Below, one piece after another: positions 34,834 to 43,915 of a stretch of 64,000 bases of DNA. The position numbers and the translations under genes were made by a program. Location of the stretch: positions 62,001 to 126,000 of the forward strand of contig NZ_JBHSAF010000006.1 of the NCBI RefSeq assembly GCF_042649925.1, written 5' to 3'. Position 1 is the first letter of the stretch. Each line of letters opens with the position of its first letter. The DNA comes from Pseudaeromonas sharmana (lineage in GTDB: Bacteria > Pseudomonadota > Gammaproteobacteria > Enterobacterales > Aeromonadaceae). The notes under the pieces are model-generated. The model saw nothing but the letters and a program-made list of their open reading frames with translations. It was not told where the DNA came from and searched no databases.

Positions 34834-37062
34834 TTACAGACGTTTGGCACTGACCACATCGGTCATCTGGTTGAGTTTTGATAACATGCGATTGAGCGCA
34901 TCGATGTTGTAGATCTCCATATCGATATCGATGTCCGCCGTTTGCAACTTGGTGTTCGAACGCGAACGCATGCCAAGCACGTTGATCTTCTCGTTGGCAA
35001 TGATGGTGGTGATATCGCGCAGCAGCCCGGACCTGTCGTTGGCGGTAATGCGCACCGTCAGCGTATAACCGCCGGAGTAGTTTTCACCCCAGACCGCCTC
35101 AATCACCCGCTCGGGATTACGCCGCATCAGCTCTTTAAGCTGTTCACAATCCTCACGGTGAATGGAGATGCCACGTCCCTGCGTGATGAAGCCAATAATA
35201 CCGTCACCCGGGATAGGCTGGCAGCAACGGGCTATGTGGGTCATCAGGTTCCCGACCCCTTGTACCACAATATGTCCCTTCGGCTGCTGCTGGACCCGGT
35301 TCTGGCTCTTCTGCTCCAGCTGAGCCAGTAGTTTCTTCTCTTCCTCTTCGGCGGTGGGCTTGTTCAGCTTGCCTTCGAAGAAGTTCATGATTTGGTTGAT
35401 GCGAATATCACCGGCGCCGAGGCCGGCCAGCAGGTCATCGTGTTCGTGCACGTTGTAGCGGCCGTAGACCTCGCGCAGCATCTGGGCCTGCTGATCCTTG
35501 CTGAGCTGAAAACCGTGACGTTCCATCTCTTTATCCAGCAGCTCCTTGCCGGCCAGGATATTTTTGTCACGATCCAGTTTCCGGAACCAGGACGCAACCT
35601 TGGCCCGTGCCCGGCTGGTTCGCAAGAAACCCATATTCGGATTCATCCAATCGCGGCTCGGATTGGGTTCTTTCTGTGTGATGATCTCGATCTGATCCCC
35701 GGTCTGCAGCGTGTAAGTAAACGGCACAATTCGGCCATCGACCTTGGCGCCAATGCAGCGGTGGCCCACCATGCTGTGTACCTGATAGGCAAAATCGAGC
35801 GGCGTGGCGCCCACCGGCAAGTCGACCACATCACCCTTGGGGGTGAAGACATAGACCCGATCTTCGAATACTTGGGTCCGCAGCTCATCCACCAGCGAGC
35901 CGGACTCGACCATGTCTTCCTGCCACGCCAGCAGTTTACGCAGCCAGGCAATGCGATCCTCGTAGGCAGAGTCCCTGCCCGGCAGGGTCCCCTCTTTGTA
36001 TTTCCAATGCGCCGCGATGCCCAACTCGGCATCCTGATGCATCTGCTCTGTGCGGATCTGGATCTCGACCGTTTTACCTTCCGGACCGAGCACGACGGTA
36101 TGGATGGATTGATATCCATTCGGCTTCGGGTTGGCGACATAGTCATCAAACTCCCGAGGAATATGGTGCCAATGGGTATGCACTATCCCCAGCGCCGCAT
36201 AGCAATCCTGCAGCCGGTGGGTGATCACTCGCACCGCTCGAACATCATACAGATCAGAGAAGCTCAGTTGCTTCTTCTGCATCTTGCGCCAGATGCTGTA
36301 GATGTGTTTGGGGCGGCCATACACATCCGCTTGTACGCCGGCTTGCTGCAACGCCAGTTTGAGCTCTTCGACAAAGCTGTGGATGTAACGCTCCCGGTCA
36401 AGACGCTTTTCATCCAGCAGCTTGGCAATCTGCTTGTAGGTATCCGGATGCAGATAGCGGAACGAGAGATCCTCCAGCTCCCACTTCAACTGACCGATAC
36501 CGAGACGGTTAGCCAACGGTGCATAGATGTTGGTGATCTCCTTGGCCACCAGCACCCGCGTCTCTTCATCGGCGTTCTTCACTTCACGCAGGCAGGCAAT
36601 GCGCTCGGCCAACTTGATGACCACAGCCCGCACATCTTCGACCATGGCCAGCAACATGCGGCGTACATTATCGATCTGGGTATCGGAGACTTCACCGGAG
36701 TTCAGACTTTGCAGGAAGCGAATGGCCTCCATGTCGATCACCCCTTCGAGCAGGCGGGCAATGCCAGGGCCAAAATCCTCGACCGTCTGCTCCACTGACA
36801 GGTGCCGCGCTTCGACATGGGGGTAGAGAATAGCGGCACGCAAGGTGTCGATATCCATATGCAACATCAACAGGATACCGACCATCTCGGCCGAACGGTT
36901 TGCTAAGCGGCTGGACTCGGCTTCGCTTTCGCCAAGGCGGTTCTGACAGTACGCAAATACCGTGTGCAGTGTTTCGCGGTCATCGACCGACAGTGGCAAT
37001 GTTTCTGTCCACTCCTGCAGATTGAATCCGGATTTGAGGTGTGTATCGCGTACCGCAACCAT
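34834..37062 (-). CDS. relA: GTP pyrophosphokinase RelA
   Basis: A 742-residue ribosome-associated (p)ppGpp synthetase of the stringent response. The pseudo-hydrolase domain lacks the HD pair. The synthetase domain has YDVRAVRVITHRLQDCYAAL and the GTP-binding PNGYQSIHTVVLGPEG, followed by EIQIRTEQMHQDAELGIAAH. A TGS domain (VYVFTPKGDVVDLPVGATPL), the zinc-finger-like ARCCQPIPGDGIIGF and a C-terminal ACT domain complete the usual architecture. An AGGGAT site lies before the ATG. rlmD is 35 bases upstream, and mazG follows a terminator. Confidence 0.97.
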   Translation of the reverse strand: MVAVRDTHLKSGFNLQEWTETLPLSVDDRETLHTVFAYCQNRLGESEAESSRLANRSAEMVGILLMLHMDIDTLRAAILYPHVEARHLSVEQTVEDFGPGIARLLEGVIDMEAIRFLQSLNSGEVSDTQIDNVRRMLLAMVEDVRAVVIKLAERIACLREVKNADEETRVLVAKEITNIYAPLANRLGIGQLKWELEDLSFRYLHPDTYKQIAKLLDEKRLDRERYIHSFVEELKLALQQAGVQADVYGRPKHIYSIWRKMQKKQLSFSDLYDVRAVRVITHRLQDCYAALGIVHTHWHHIPREFDDYVANPKPNGYQSIHTVVLGPEGKTVEIQIRTEQMHQDAELGIAAHWKYKEGTLPGRDSAYEDRIAWLRKLLAWQEDMVESGSLVDELRTQVFEDRVYVFTPKGDVVDLPVGATPLDFAYQVHSMVGHRCIGAKVDGRIVPFTYTLQTGDQIEIITQKEPNPSRDWMNPNMGFLRTSRARAKVASWFRKLDRDKNILAGKELLDKEMERHGFQLSKDQQAQMLREVYGRYNVHEHDDLLAGLGAGDIRINQIMNFFEGKLNKPTAEEEEKKLLAQLEQKSQNRVQQQPKGHIVVQGVGNLMTHIARCCQPIPGDGIIGFITQGRGISIHREDCEQLKELMRRNPERVIEAVWGENYSGGYTLTVRITANDRSGLLRDITTIIANEKINVLGMRSRSNTKLQTADIDIDMEIYNIDALNRMLSKLNQMTDVVSAKRL

Positions 37063-37097
37063 GGCTTATCCCTTATTTTGTGTTCTACGTCGTGTCG

Positions 37098-38423
37098 CTA
37101 GACTTTCTCGAACAGCAGTATCGTCTCGACATGCCCCGTCTGCGGGAACATGTCGAACAGCGACCAGCGCACTAACTGATAACCGGCCGAGAATAACAGT
37201 TTGCAATCCCGAGCTGCCGTGACCGGGTTGCAAGAAACATACACAAGCCGTTTGGGTGCCAGACGCATCAAGTGCGGCATGACACCGGCGGCACCTGGCC
37301 GCGCCGGATCCAGCAGTACCAACGAGAATGGCTCTCGGGCCCACGGCATGTCATGAAACGGCTCATCCAGATTACACTGGAAAAAGCGTGCTCGCTCGAC
37401 ACCGTTATCGGCCGCGTTCTGTCGCGCCCGCAGCACCATCTCGCGCACACCTTCAATCCCCACCACCTCGCCCGCGCGCCGTCCCAACGGCAACGTGAAA
37501 TTACCAAGGCCACAAAATAGGTCCAGCACCTTGTCATCCGCTTTCGGAGCCAGCCATTGCAACACGGTCGCGACCATTTGCTCATTGATGGTGCGATTGA
37601 CCTGCAAGAAGTCACCGGGCAGGAAGCGAATCCATTGCTCATCGATTCGGTAGCCGGGTGTCAGTGCTCCATCCTGCAGGGCGACAGGACCGGCGTCAGT
37701 TTGCAGATAAGCCTGTAACCGGTGTTGTGTTGCAAACTCGCACAATCGCTCCAGATCCCCCGCTGGCGGCTGCCCATTGTGGCGAACCAGCAGCACAGTT
37801 CCATTATCGGCAGCACACAGTTCAACATGTCCCAGGTCGCGGAACGACGTCAACTGGTTGCACAGTACTCGCAAGGGAGTAATCAGCGCGGAGAGAGCCG
37901 GCTCCAATACCGGACAGCCGGCCACCTCTACCAGCTCATGGCTCTGACGACGACGGAACCCCAGGCGTGCCAGCCGCGCTTTTTTGTCGTACTTGATCGC
38001 CAGGCGACAAACACGCCGATAACCTTGCGCGGGTCCCGTGACGCACGCTTCCGGTTCACCAATCTCGGTAGCGGCAAGGCGGCGAAACAACTGCTGCACC
38101 CCCGCTACCTTGCAGGAAATCTGCATCTGTGCCGGAAGGTGCTGGGTGCTGCAGCCACCACAATCGGCATAGTGGGGGCAGATCGGCGCCTGCCGCTCGT
38201 TGCTGGGCGTCAACACCGACAGCAACTGCGCCTGCGCATGCTGCTTTTTCTTGTCATCCTCCAGCCGCACCTTTACACGTTCGCCCGGCATGGCGCCGTC
38301 AATGAACAGGGCCTTCCCCTGGTGGCGTCCGACACCCACGCCATGCAGATCGAGCGAATCGACCTGGACCTCCAGTGTGATGCGGGTTGGCGTCTTGGGT
38401 TGGGGCTTGAAAAACTGGGCCAT
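37098..38423 (-). CDS. rlmD: 23S rRNA (uracil-1939-C5)-methyltransferase RlmD
   Basis: A 441-residue SAM-dependent RNA methyltransferase. A TRAM domain covers about residues 12-70. The iron-sulfur cluster is formed by cysteines of CPHYADCGGCSTQH and a later cysteine near GCPVLEPAL. The methyltransferase domain has VLDLFCGLGNFTLPL, VLLDPARPGAAG and the catalytic cysteine in VYVSCNPVTAARD. It heads the relA run and is divergent from barA, as in E. coli. Confidence 0.96.
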   Translation of the reverse strand: MAQFFKPQPKTPTRITLEVQVDSLDLHGVGVGRHQGKALFIDGAMPGERVKVRLEDDKKKQHAQAQLLSVLTPSNERQAPICPHYADCGGCSTQHLPAQMQISCKVAGVQQLFRRLAATEIGEPEACVTGPAQGYRRVCRLAIKYDKKARLARLGFRRRQSHELVEVAGCPVLEPALSALITPLRVLCNQLTSFRDLGHVELCAADNGTVLLVRHNGQPPAGDLERLCEFATQHRLQAYLQTDAGPVALQDGALTPGYRIDEQWIRFLPGDFLQVNRTINEQMVATVLQWLAPKADDKVLDLFCGLGNFTLPLGRRAGEVVGIEGVREMVLRARQNAADNGVERARFFQCNLDEPFHDMPWAREPFSLVLLDPARPGAAGVMPHLMRLAPKRLVYVSCNPVTAARDCKLLFSAGYQLVRWSLFDMFPQTGHVETILLFEKV

Positions 38424-38498
38424 AATGCTTGGTGCCTCGGGGTGGCTATGTCATATTGATTGCGCTTTCAGGTGGGGTATTGTCCCACAAGAACCCGG

Positions 38499-38528
38499 CT
38501 ATGACCAAATACCGACTATGACCAAATA
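38499..38528 (+). repeat. 13-bp direct repeat carrying two ATG codons at the barA start
   Basis: CTATGACCAAATA occurs at 38499-38511 and again at 38516-38528, 17 bases apart. The first ATG (38501) opens a six-codon frame (MTKYRL) whose TGA overlaps the barA ATG (38518) as ATGA. No strong ribosome-binding site precedes either ATG. Confidence 0.85.
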
Positions 38529-41331
38529 TGGCCTTCGCGGGCGGGTACTGGCTTTCACCGTCCTGCCCACCCTGATCATCGGCTGTCTGCTGGCAGGCTA
38601 TTTCACCTTTCACCGCTATCAGCAGCTGGAAGAGTACATCATCGAGCAGGGCATCAGCGTCATCGAACCGCTGGCCATTGCCAGTGAATACGGCATGAAA
38701 CAGAACAACCGTGAGTTGCTCAAACGGTTGCTGGGTCTGACCCATCGCAAGAACTCGTCGTTCATCAAATCGATCGCCGTGTTTGATCTGCATAATCAGT
38801 TATTTGTGACGTCCAATTTTCACCGCGAATTACACCGGCTGCGCCTGCCGGGTAGCAGTCGCATCCCAGATCTCACCAGCATTGAGTATCAGGGGGATGA
38901 CATCATATTACGCACGCCCATCCTGGAAGAGGTCAGCCTGACAGAGTCCTCTTTGCTGGAGCGACAAGCACAACCGGTCGTCGGTTACATTGCCATCCAG
39001 ATGAACACCGACCACGCGCTGATCATCCAATATCGCGATACTGCCGTCGCCGTGCTGATTGTGCTGGCCGGCCTCATCCTCAGCCTCTATTTCGGCCTCA
39101 ATCTGGTCAGTGTGGTCATCGACCCCATCAACCGAATGGTGCGCGCGGTCTACCAGATCCGCGAGGGGCGCCTGGATACCCGGGTCCGCGGTCAGATGCG
39201 TGGTGAACTCGACATGCTGAAAAATGGCATCAATGCGATGGCCAAGGCGATCGCCGAGTATCACAACGAAATGCAGATGAACATCGACCAGGCGACATCA
39301 GATCTTCGCGAAACACTGGAGCAGATTGAGATCCAGAACGTGGAACTCGACATGGCCAAGAAACGGGCTCAGGAGGCCGCACGCGTCAAGTCCGAGTTTC
39401 TGGCCAATATGTCTCATGAGTTACGCACCCCGCTCAATGGGGTCATTGGCTTTGCCAAACAATTGATGAAAACGCCCTTAGTCAGCAACCAGCTGGACTA
39501 TCTTGGCACCATCGAAAAGTCGGCCAAAAACCTGCTAAACATCATCAATGACATCCTGGACTTCTCCAAGCTCGAAGCCGGGAAACTGACACTGGAACAG
39601 ATTCCATTCAGCCTGCGGGATGTCATCAACGAAACCATGACCCTGCTGGCACCGAGTGCGCATGACAAGGGGCTCGAGTTGTCCTTACGCGTCGATGCCA
39701 GCGTGCCGGACCTGCTGACCGGAGACCCGCTGCGCTTGCAGCAAATTCTGACCAACCTGGCCGGCAATGCCATCAAGTTTACCGAACAGGGCAATGTCGA
39801 TATTCATATCAGTGCTGACAACAGCCCGAATACGGAACGGGTCAACCTGGCAATCCGCATTCGCGATACGGGCATTGGCATGAGTCAGCAACAGCAATAT
39901 CAACTGTTTCAGCCATTTAACCAGGGTGACAGCTCGATTTCCCGTCGCTACGGCGGCACCGGGCTGGGGCTGGTGATTACCCAGAAACTGGTGCAGCAAA
40001 TGGGCGGCAACATTCAGGTCGAATCCCATCTGGAACAGGGTTCGCTGTTTATTCTGACATTGCCGATGCAGCCTGCCAGCCAACAAGCTGAGGAACACCC
40101 GCAATTGAAGGTGTTGACGGATGAGCCCGTCTTGCTGATCGAAGCCGATGCCTGGGCGCGCCAAGCCTGCCTTAGCCAGCTCGAAGAGTGGAAGATGCGG
40201 GTCTTCGCCATTGCCCAGGTTGAAGAGAGCGAGCGTCTAAACCAGTTGCATTTCACCACGTTGCTGATGGGGCTGCCGGCAAAACCGGACTTGACCGCAC
40301 TGCCGGCGCAACTGGAACAGATCCGCGGCCACTACGATCGCCTGGTGTTCCTGCTCAACTCTCATGATCCACAACTGCAAGCGCAGTTGCTGGCGCTGGG
40401 GGCCAGCCATTGTCTGAGCAAACCGGTGCCTCACAGCAAGTTGCTGGCGGCCCTGCTCTCCTCGCATAGCTATACACCGACGCAACAACAACCGGCGCCT
40501 CGCCCTCAACGCCTGCCATTGAACGTGCTGGCGGTGGATGACAACCCGGCCAATCTGAAACTGATCACCGCTATGCTGGATGACCTGGTGCAGGAAGTTC
40601 ACTCCTGTCAAAACGGACGGCAGGCAGTCGAGCTGGCGCAACGCATGGAGTTCGACCTGATCTTCATGGATATTCAGATGCCAGTTCTGGATGGTATCAG
40701 TGCAACGCAGGCCATTCGTCAGGAGGGTTGTAACCAGCACACCCCGATTATCGCTGTCACCGCCCATGCCATCCCCGGCGAGCGAGAACGCTTGATGGCA
40801 CAAGGCATGGATGAGTATCTGGCCAAACCGATTGACGAACAGCAGCTGGACCAGCTGCTACGTGAGCTGGGCTTGCCACCGTCGGATGGCAAGCCACGCA
40901 AACCACGCCCGGAGCCGGGGCTATTATGCCCGCCCATGATTGCCGACGCACGTGCAGACGCCCCGAACCAGGTTGCGATAGCCTCGGCACATACAGAGCA
41001 GTTACGCGATGCAGAACTGGCATTGCGCCAGGCAGCGGGCAAACCCGAGCTGGCACAGGAGATGTTACAGATGCTGCTGGATGGCCTGCCCGAAATTGAA
41101 TCTCTGCTCGCACACGCCGCCAGCCAGCCGAGCGAAGACATGGTGACGGCGATTCATCGCCTGGCTGGCAGCGCCGCCTACTGTGGCCTGCCCGGTCTGC
41201 AGTCCCACTGTCGCCAGCTCGAGCAGGCGTTGCGCGCCGGCATCCCCTGTGCGGACTTGGAGCCCGAGCTGCTGGAGTTGCAGGATCTGTTGCAACGCCT
41301 GCGCGCCGAGAATGGCATCGCCAGCGCATAG
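38518..41331 (+). CDS. barA: Hybrid sensor histidine kinase BarA
   Basis: A 937-residue tripartite hybrid kinase. A membrane helix covers residues about 10-30, followed by a periplasmic sensor region, a second helix near 180-200 and a HAMP linker. The HisKA domain has H300 in ANMSHELRTPLNGV. The ATPase region includes NLAGNAIKFTEQG and GLGLVITQKLVQQMGG. A degenerate receiver-like stretch comes next, then a true receiver with D718 in LIFMDIQMPVLDG, and a C-terminal Hpt domain with H880 in AIHRLAGSAAYCG. The partner in relatives is the response regulator UvrY/SirA, absent here. ATG 38518 gives MTKYGLRGRV, close to the E. coli start. Confidence 0.95.
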   Translation: MTKYGLRGRVLAFTVLPTLIIGCLLAGYFTFHRYQQLEEYIIEQGISVIEPLAIASEYGMKQNNRELLKRLLGLTHRKNSSFIKSIAVFDLHNQLFVTSNFHRELHRLRLPGSSRIPDLTSIEYQGDDIILRTPILEEVSLTESSLLERQAQPVVGYIAIQMNTDHALIIQYRDTAVAVLIVLAGLILSLYFGLNLVSVVIDPINRMVRAVYQIREGRLDTRVRGQMRGELDMLKNGINAMAKAIAEYHNEMQMNIDQATSDLRETLEQIEIQNVELDMAKKRAQEAARVKSEFLANMSHELRTPLNGVIGFAKQLMKTPLVSNQLDYLGTIEKSAKNLLNIINDILDFSKLEAGKLTLEQIPFSLRDVINETMTLLAPSAHDKGLELSLRVDASVPDLLTGDPLRLQQILTNLAGNAIKFTEQGNVDIHISADNSPNTERVNLAIRIRDTGIGMSQQQQYQLFQPFNQGDSSISRRYGGTGLGLVITQKLVQQMGGNIQVESHLEQGSLFILTLPMQPASQQAEEHPQLKVLTDEPVLLIEADAWARQACLSQLEEWKMRVFAIAQVEESERLNQLHFTTLLMGLPAKPDLTALPAQLEQIRGHYDRLVFLLNSHDPQLQAQLLALGASHCLSKPVPHSKLLAALLSSHSYTPTQQQPAPRPQRLPLNVLAVDDNPANLKLITAMLDDLVQEVHSCQNGRQAVELAQRMEFDLIFMDIQMPVLDGISATQAIRQEGCNQHTPIIAVTAHAIPGERERLMAQGMDEYLAKPIDEQQLDQLLRELGLPPSDGKPRKPRPEPGLLCPPMIADARADAPNQVAIASAHTEQLRDAELALRQAAGKPELAQEMLQMLLDGLPEIESLLAHAASQPSEDMVTAIHRLAGSAAYCGLPGLQSHCRQLEQALRAGIPCADLEPELLELQDLLQRLRAENGIASA

Positions 41332-41506
41332 CCGCGATGCACGTGCCGGCGCCGACATGAGGCCATCTGCGCTACGGCGCCGCCATGGGGCGTCATCACC
41401 ACAACTCATGCTCAGGCCTGATCACTGGTGCGGAATGCACCGATGCATTGCACGGCCAGAGCGGGGAGGCTCGCTTCAGGTCACGGCACAGGTGCAGCCT
41501 CCGACA

Positions 41507-41532
41507 ATAAAAAGGGCCCGCATGGGCCCTTT
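41507..41532. terminator. Terminator between barA and pdxJ
   Basis: A nine-base-pair stem AAAGGGCCC / GGGCCCTTT with a four-base loop. The minus-strand side is followed by TTTATTG, making it a good pdxJ terminator; on the plus strand only TTT follows, so it is weaker for barA. The 175 bases between barA and this hairpin contain no recognisable gene. Confidence 0.8.
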
Positions 41533-41554
41533 CACTAGCGCCTGGGGAGCACCG

Positions 41555-42292
41555 TCATAGCCCTTGTCGAGCCTCGATCATCAAGCGCTTCATCTCGGCG
41601 ACGGCCGCAGGCAGACCTTCAAATACCGCCCGGCCAATGATGGCATGACCGATGTTTAGCTCTTCCATTTCCGGGATAGCGGCAATGGGCTTGACGTTAT
41701 GGTAATGCAAGCCATGCCCGGCATTGACACGCAGGCCCTTGCTGTGGGCATAACGGGCCGCGACACGGATGCGTTGCAGCTCCTCCTGCTGGAGCGCGGG
41801 TGTCTCGGCATCGGCATAACGCCCGGTGTGGATTTCGATGTAGGGAGCACCGACGGCCACTGCGGCATCGATCTGTACCGATTCGGCATCGATAAACAGC
41901 GACACTTGAGTGCCAACTGCCGCCAGACGAGCCACCGCATCTCGCACCTTGTCGAGTTGGCCTGCGACATCCAGCCCACCTTCGGTGGTGACTTCGGTGC
42001 GCTTTTCTGGCACCAGACAAACAAAGTGCGGCTTGATGCGGCAGGCGATGCTTAACATCTCTTCGGTCACAGCCATCTCCAGGTTCATCGGTGTCTGCAG
42101 CGTCTGGCGCAGGATCTCGACATCCCGATCCGTGATATGCCGACGGTCTTCCCGCAGGTGAATGGTGATGCCATCCGCTCCGGCCTGCTCCGCCAGCCCG
42201 GCGGCCAGTACCGGATCCGGATAACTGGTACCACGGGCATTACGCAAGGTCGCCACATGGTCAATATTGACACCCAGAAAAATCTCGCTCAC
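41555..42292 (-). CDS. pdxJ: Pyridoxine 5'-phosphate synthase
   Basis: A 245-residue enzyme that joins 1-deoxyxylulose 5-phosphate and aminoacetone phosphate to make pyridoxine 5'-phosphate. The start VNIDHVATLRNARGTSYPDP and DGITIHLREDRRHI are family signatures, and HTGRYADAE is part of the active-site region. The start is a GTG at 42292 that overlaps the recO stop as GTGA, with a GAGG about ten bases upstream; an in-frame ATG much further upstream would add about 29 non-homologous residues. In E. coli acpS follows pdxJ, but here no acpS is present. Confidence 0.95.
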   Translation of the reverse strand: MSEIFLGVNIDHVATLRNARGTSYPDPVLAAGLAEQAGADGITIHLREDRRHITDRDVEILRQTLQTPMNLEMAVTEEMLSIACRIKPHFVCLVPEKRTEVTTEGGLDVAGQLDKVRDAVARLAAVGTQVSLFIDAESVQIDAAVAVGAPYIEIHTGRYADAETPALQQEELQRIRVAARYAHSKGLRVNAGHGLHYHNVKPIAAIPEMEELNIGHAIIGRAVFEGLPAAVAEMKRLMIEARQGL

Positions 42293-43011
42293 TGCTTTTT
42301 CCTCGCTGCAAGTTGTTGGAACAGTTCCCGGCTCTTCAGGGGCCGGTTTCCCAAAAGGGGATGCAGGGCCTGCCGACAAAAACGCTTCGCCGCCTGCAAC
42401 TGTATCAGGTCATCAAAACGGCGTCGGGCCATGGCCTGCAGATCGACGCCGCGAAACAAATCCGGTCGGCGTCCTGCCAGACCGTAACGCACAAAACCGT
42501 ACTCGGCACGATACAGGTAGACCCCCTCCGGCTCAATGGGCAGCCCGGAATCTGCCTCCCGTTCGAACTCGACACCATAGCCCAGCTCATCAAGCAGCTG
42601 CAGCTCGAACTGTCGCAACACCGGCTCGGCAGCCGGCAGCGTCGCCAGCAGTCCAAGGACTTGGTCGTAGTTGGCAAACAAGCCAGGATAGGCGGTGTGA
42701 CTGTCCAGCAAGTAATAGAGGAGCTCATTCAGGTAAAGGCCACTGTAGAGCGCCTCGTCGCGCAAACTGAGCGGCGGGCGCCGCAGCTCGGCACTGATGA
42801 GGGTTTTGAGTTCGCTGCGCCCCTGCCAGCTGACCTGCAACGGCATAAAGGGCTGCAACAAGGCCTTGAGGCCCGAGGAGTGGCGACGCGAACCTCGCGC
42901 CACCACGCTGATCCGACCGGCTTCGGCACAGAACAGTTCGATGAGCTGACTGCTCTCTCGATAGGGGCGACAGTGCAACACATAGGCCGCTTGCAGCACT
43001 GCCGTCGACAT
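42289..43011 (-). CDS. recO: DNA repair protein RecO
   Basis: A 240-residue protein that helps load RecA with RecF and RecR. The OB-fold N-terminus reads AAYVLHCRPYRESSQLIELF and is followed by RISVVARGSRR. The C-terminal helical domain is typical. ATG 43011 is chosen because it gives the family N-terminus and lies one base from the era stop; a longer in-frame ORF begins inside era. The stop overlaps the pdxJ GTG. Confidence 0.93.
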   Translation of the reverse strand: MSTAVLQAAYVLHCRPYRESSQLIELFCAEAGRISVVARGSRRHSSGLKALLQPFMPLQVSWQGRSELKTLISAELRRPPLSLRDEALYSGLYLNELLYYLLDSHTAYPGLFANYDQVLGLLATLPAAEPVLRQFELQLLDELGYGVEFEREADSGLPIEPEGVYLYRAEYGFVRYGLAGRRPDLFRGVDLQAMARRRFDDLIQLQAAKRFCRQALHPLLGNRPLKSRELFQQLAARKKQ

Positions 43012-43012
43012 C

Positions 43013-43915
43013 CTAGTCGTCGCCGTAACCGAGGCTGCGCAAAGCACGCTCGTCGTCAGCCCACCCAGCCTTGACCTTGACCCACAGTTCGAGGAAAACA
43101 CGGGTGCCAAACAGGCGCTCCATATCAATTCGCGCTTCGGTGCCGATGGTCTTGAGCTTTTCGCCCTTGTTGCCGATGACCATCTTCTTCTGGCCGTCAC
43201 GCTCGACGAGGATCAGCGCATTGATGTGAAACAAGCCATCCTGCTCAACCTTGAAGCGCTCAATCTCGACCGTCACCGAGTATGGCAACTCCTCGCCCAT
43301 GAAACGCATCAGCTTTTCACGGATGATCTCTGACGCCATGAAGCGTGAGGAACGATCTGTGATGTAGTCTTCCGGGAAGTAGTGCTCCCCTTCCGGCAAC
43401 AATTCGCGCGCCATGTCGCGGATCTTGTCAACATTGGTGCCCTTCTCGGCGGACAGCGGCAAGACAGCGGCAAAATTCATCTTCTGCGCCAGCATCTGGA
43501 TATGCGGCAACAACAGTTCCTTGTCATCGATGAGGTCGATCTTGTTGATCGCCAATACCACCGGACATTTGACATGACGCAGCTTGCCAAGCACATGCTC
43601 ATCATCGTCAGTCCAGCGCGTACCATCGACAACGAAGACCACCATCTCGACATCCCCCAACGAGCTGGTGGCTGCGCGGTTCATCAGACGGTTGATGGCA
43701 CGTTTCTCTTCCTGATGCAGACCGGGGGTATCCACATAAATCGTCTGGTATGCCCCCTGGGTATCAATGCCCAGGATGCGGTGACGGGTAGTCTGTGGCT
43801 TGCGAGAGGTAATGCTCACCTTCTGGCCCAGAATCTGGTTCAGCAGCGTCGATTTGCCAACATTCGGCCGGCCGACGATGGCAACGAAACCGCAATAGGT
43901 AGTCTGTTCAGTCAT
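43013..43915 (-). CDS. era: GTPase Era
   Basis: A 300-residue GTPase needed for 16S rRNA maturation and small-subunit assembly. The G-domain has FVAIVGRPNVGKSTLLNQIL (G1), DTPGLHQEEKRAINRLMNR (G3) and the NKID motif (G4), and the C-terminal KH domain has GNKGEKLKTIGTEARIDMER. It overlaps rnc by four bases and is directly followed by recO, as in E. coli. Confidence 0.97.
   Translation of the reverse strand: MTEQTTYCGFVAIVGRPNVGKSTLLNQILGQKVSITSRKPQTTRHRILGIDTQGAYQTIYVDTPGLHQEEKRAINRLMNRAATSSLGDVEMVVFVVDGTRWTDDDEHVLGKLRHVKCPVVLAINKIDLIDDKELLLPHIQMLAQKMNFAAVLPLSAEKGTNVDKIRDMARELLPEGEHYFPEDYITDRSSRFMASEIIREKLMRFMGEELPYSVTVEIERFKVEQDGLFHINALILVERDGQKKMVIGNKGEKLKTIGTEARIDMERLFGTRVFLELWVKVKAGWADDERALRSLGYGDD

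Noticed and set aside
35392..36798. Long open frame opposite relA (about 468 codons, plus strand)
   Set aside because: It lies entirely inside relA on the other strand, and its composition is that expected for the complement of a coding sequence; no homology or start signal is visible.
42293..42379. Extended N-terminus of pdxJ from an upstream ATG
   Set aside because: The added residues are read from recO in another frame and lack similarity to PdxJ; the GTG at 42292 gives the family start and a GTGA overlap.
43012..43200. Extended N-terminus of recO inside era
   Set aside because: The added part is an out-of-frame reading of era; ATG 43011 gives the usual RecO N-terminus.
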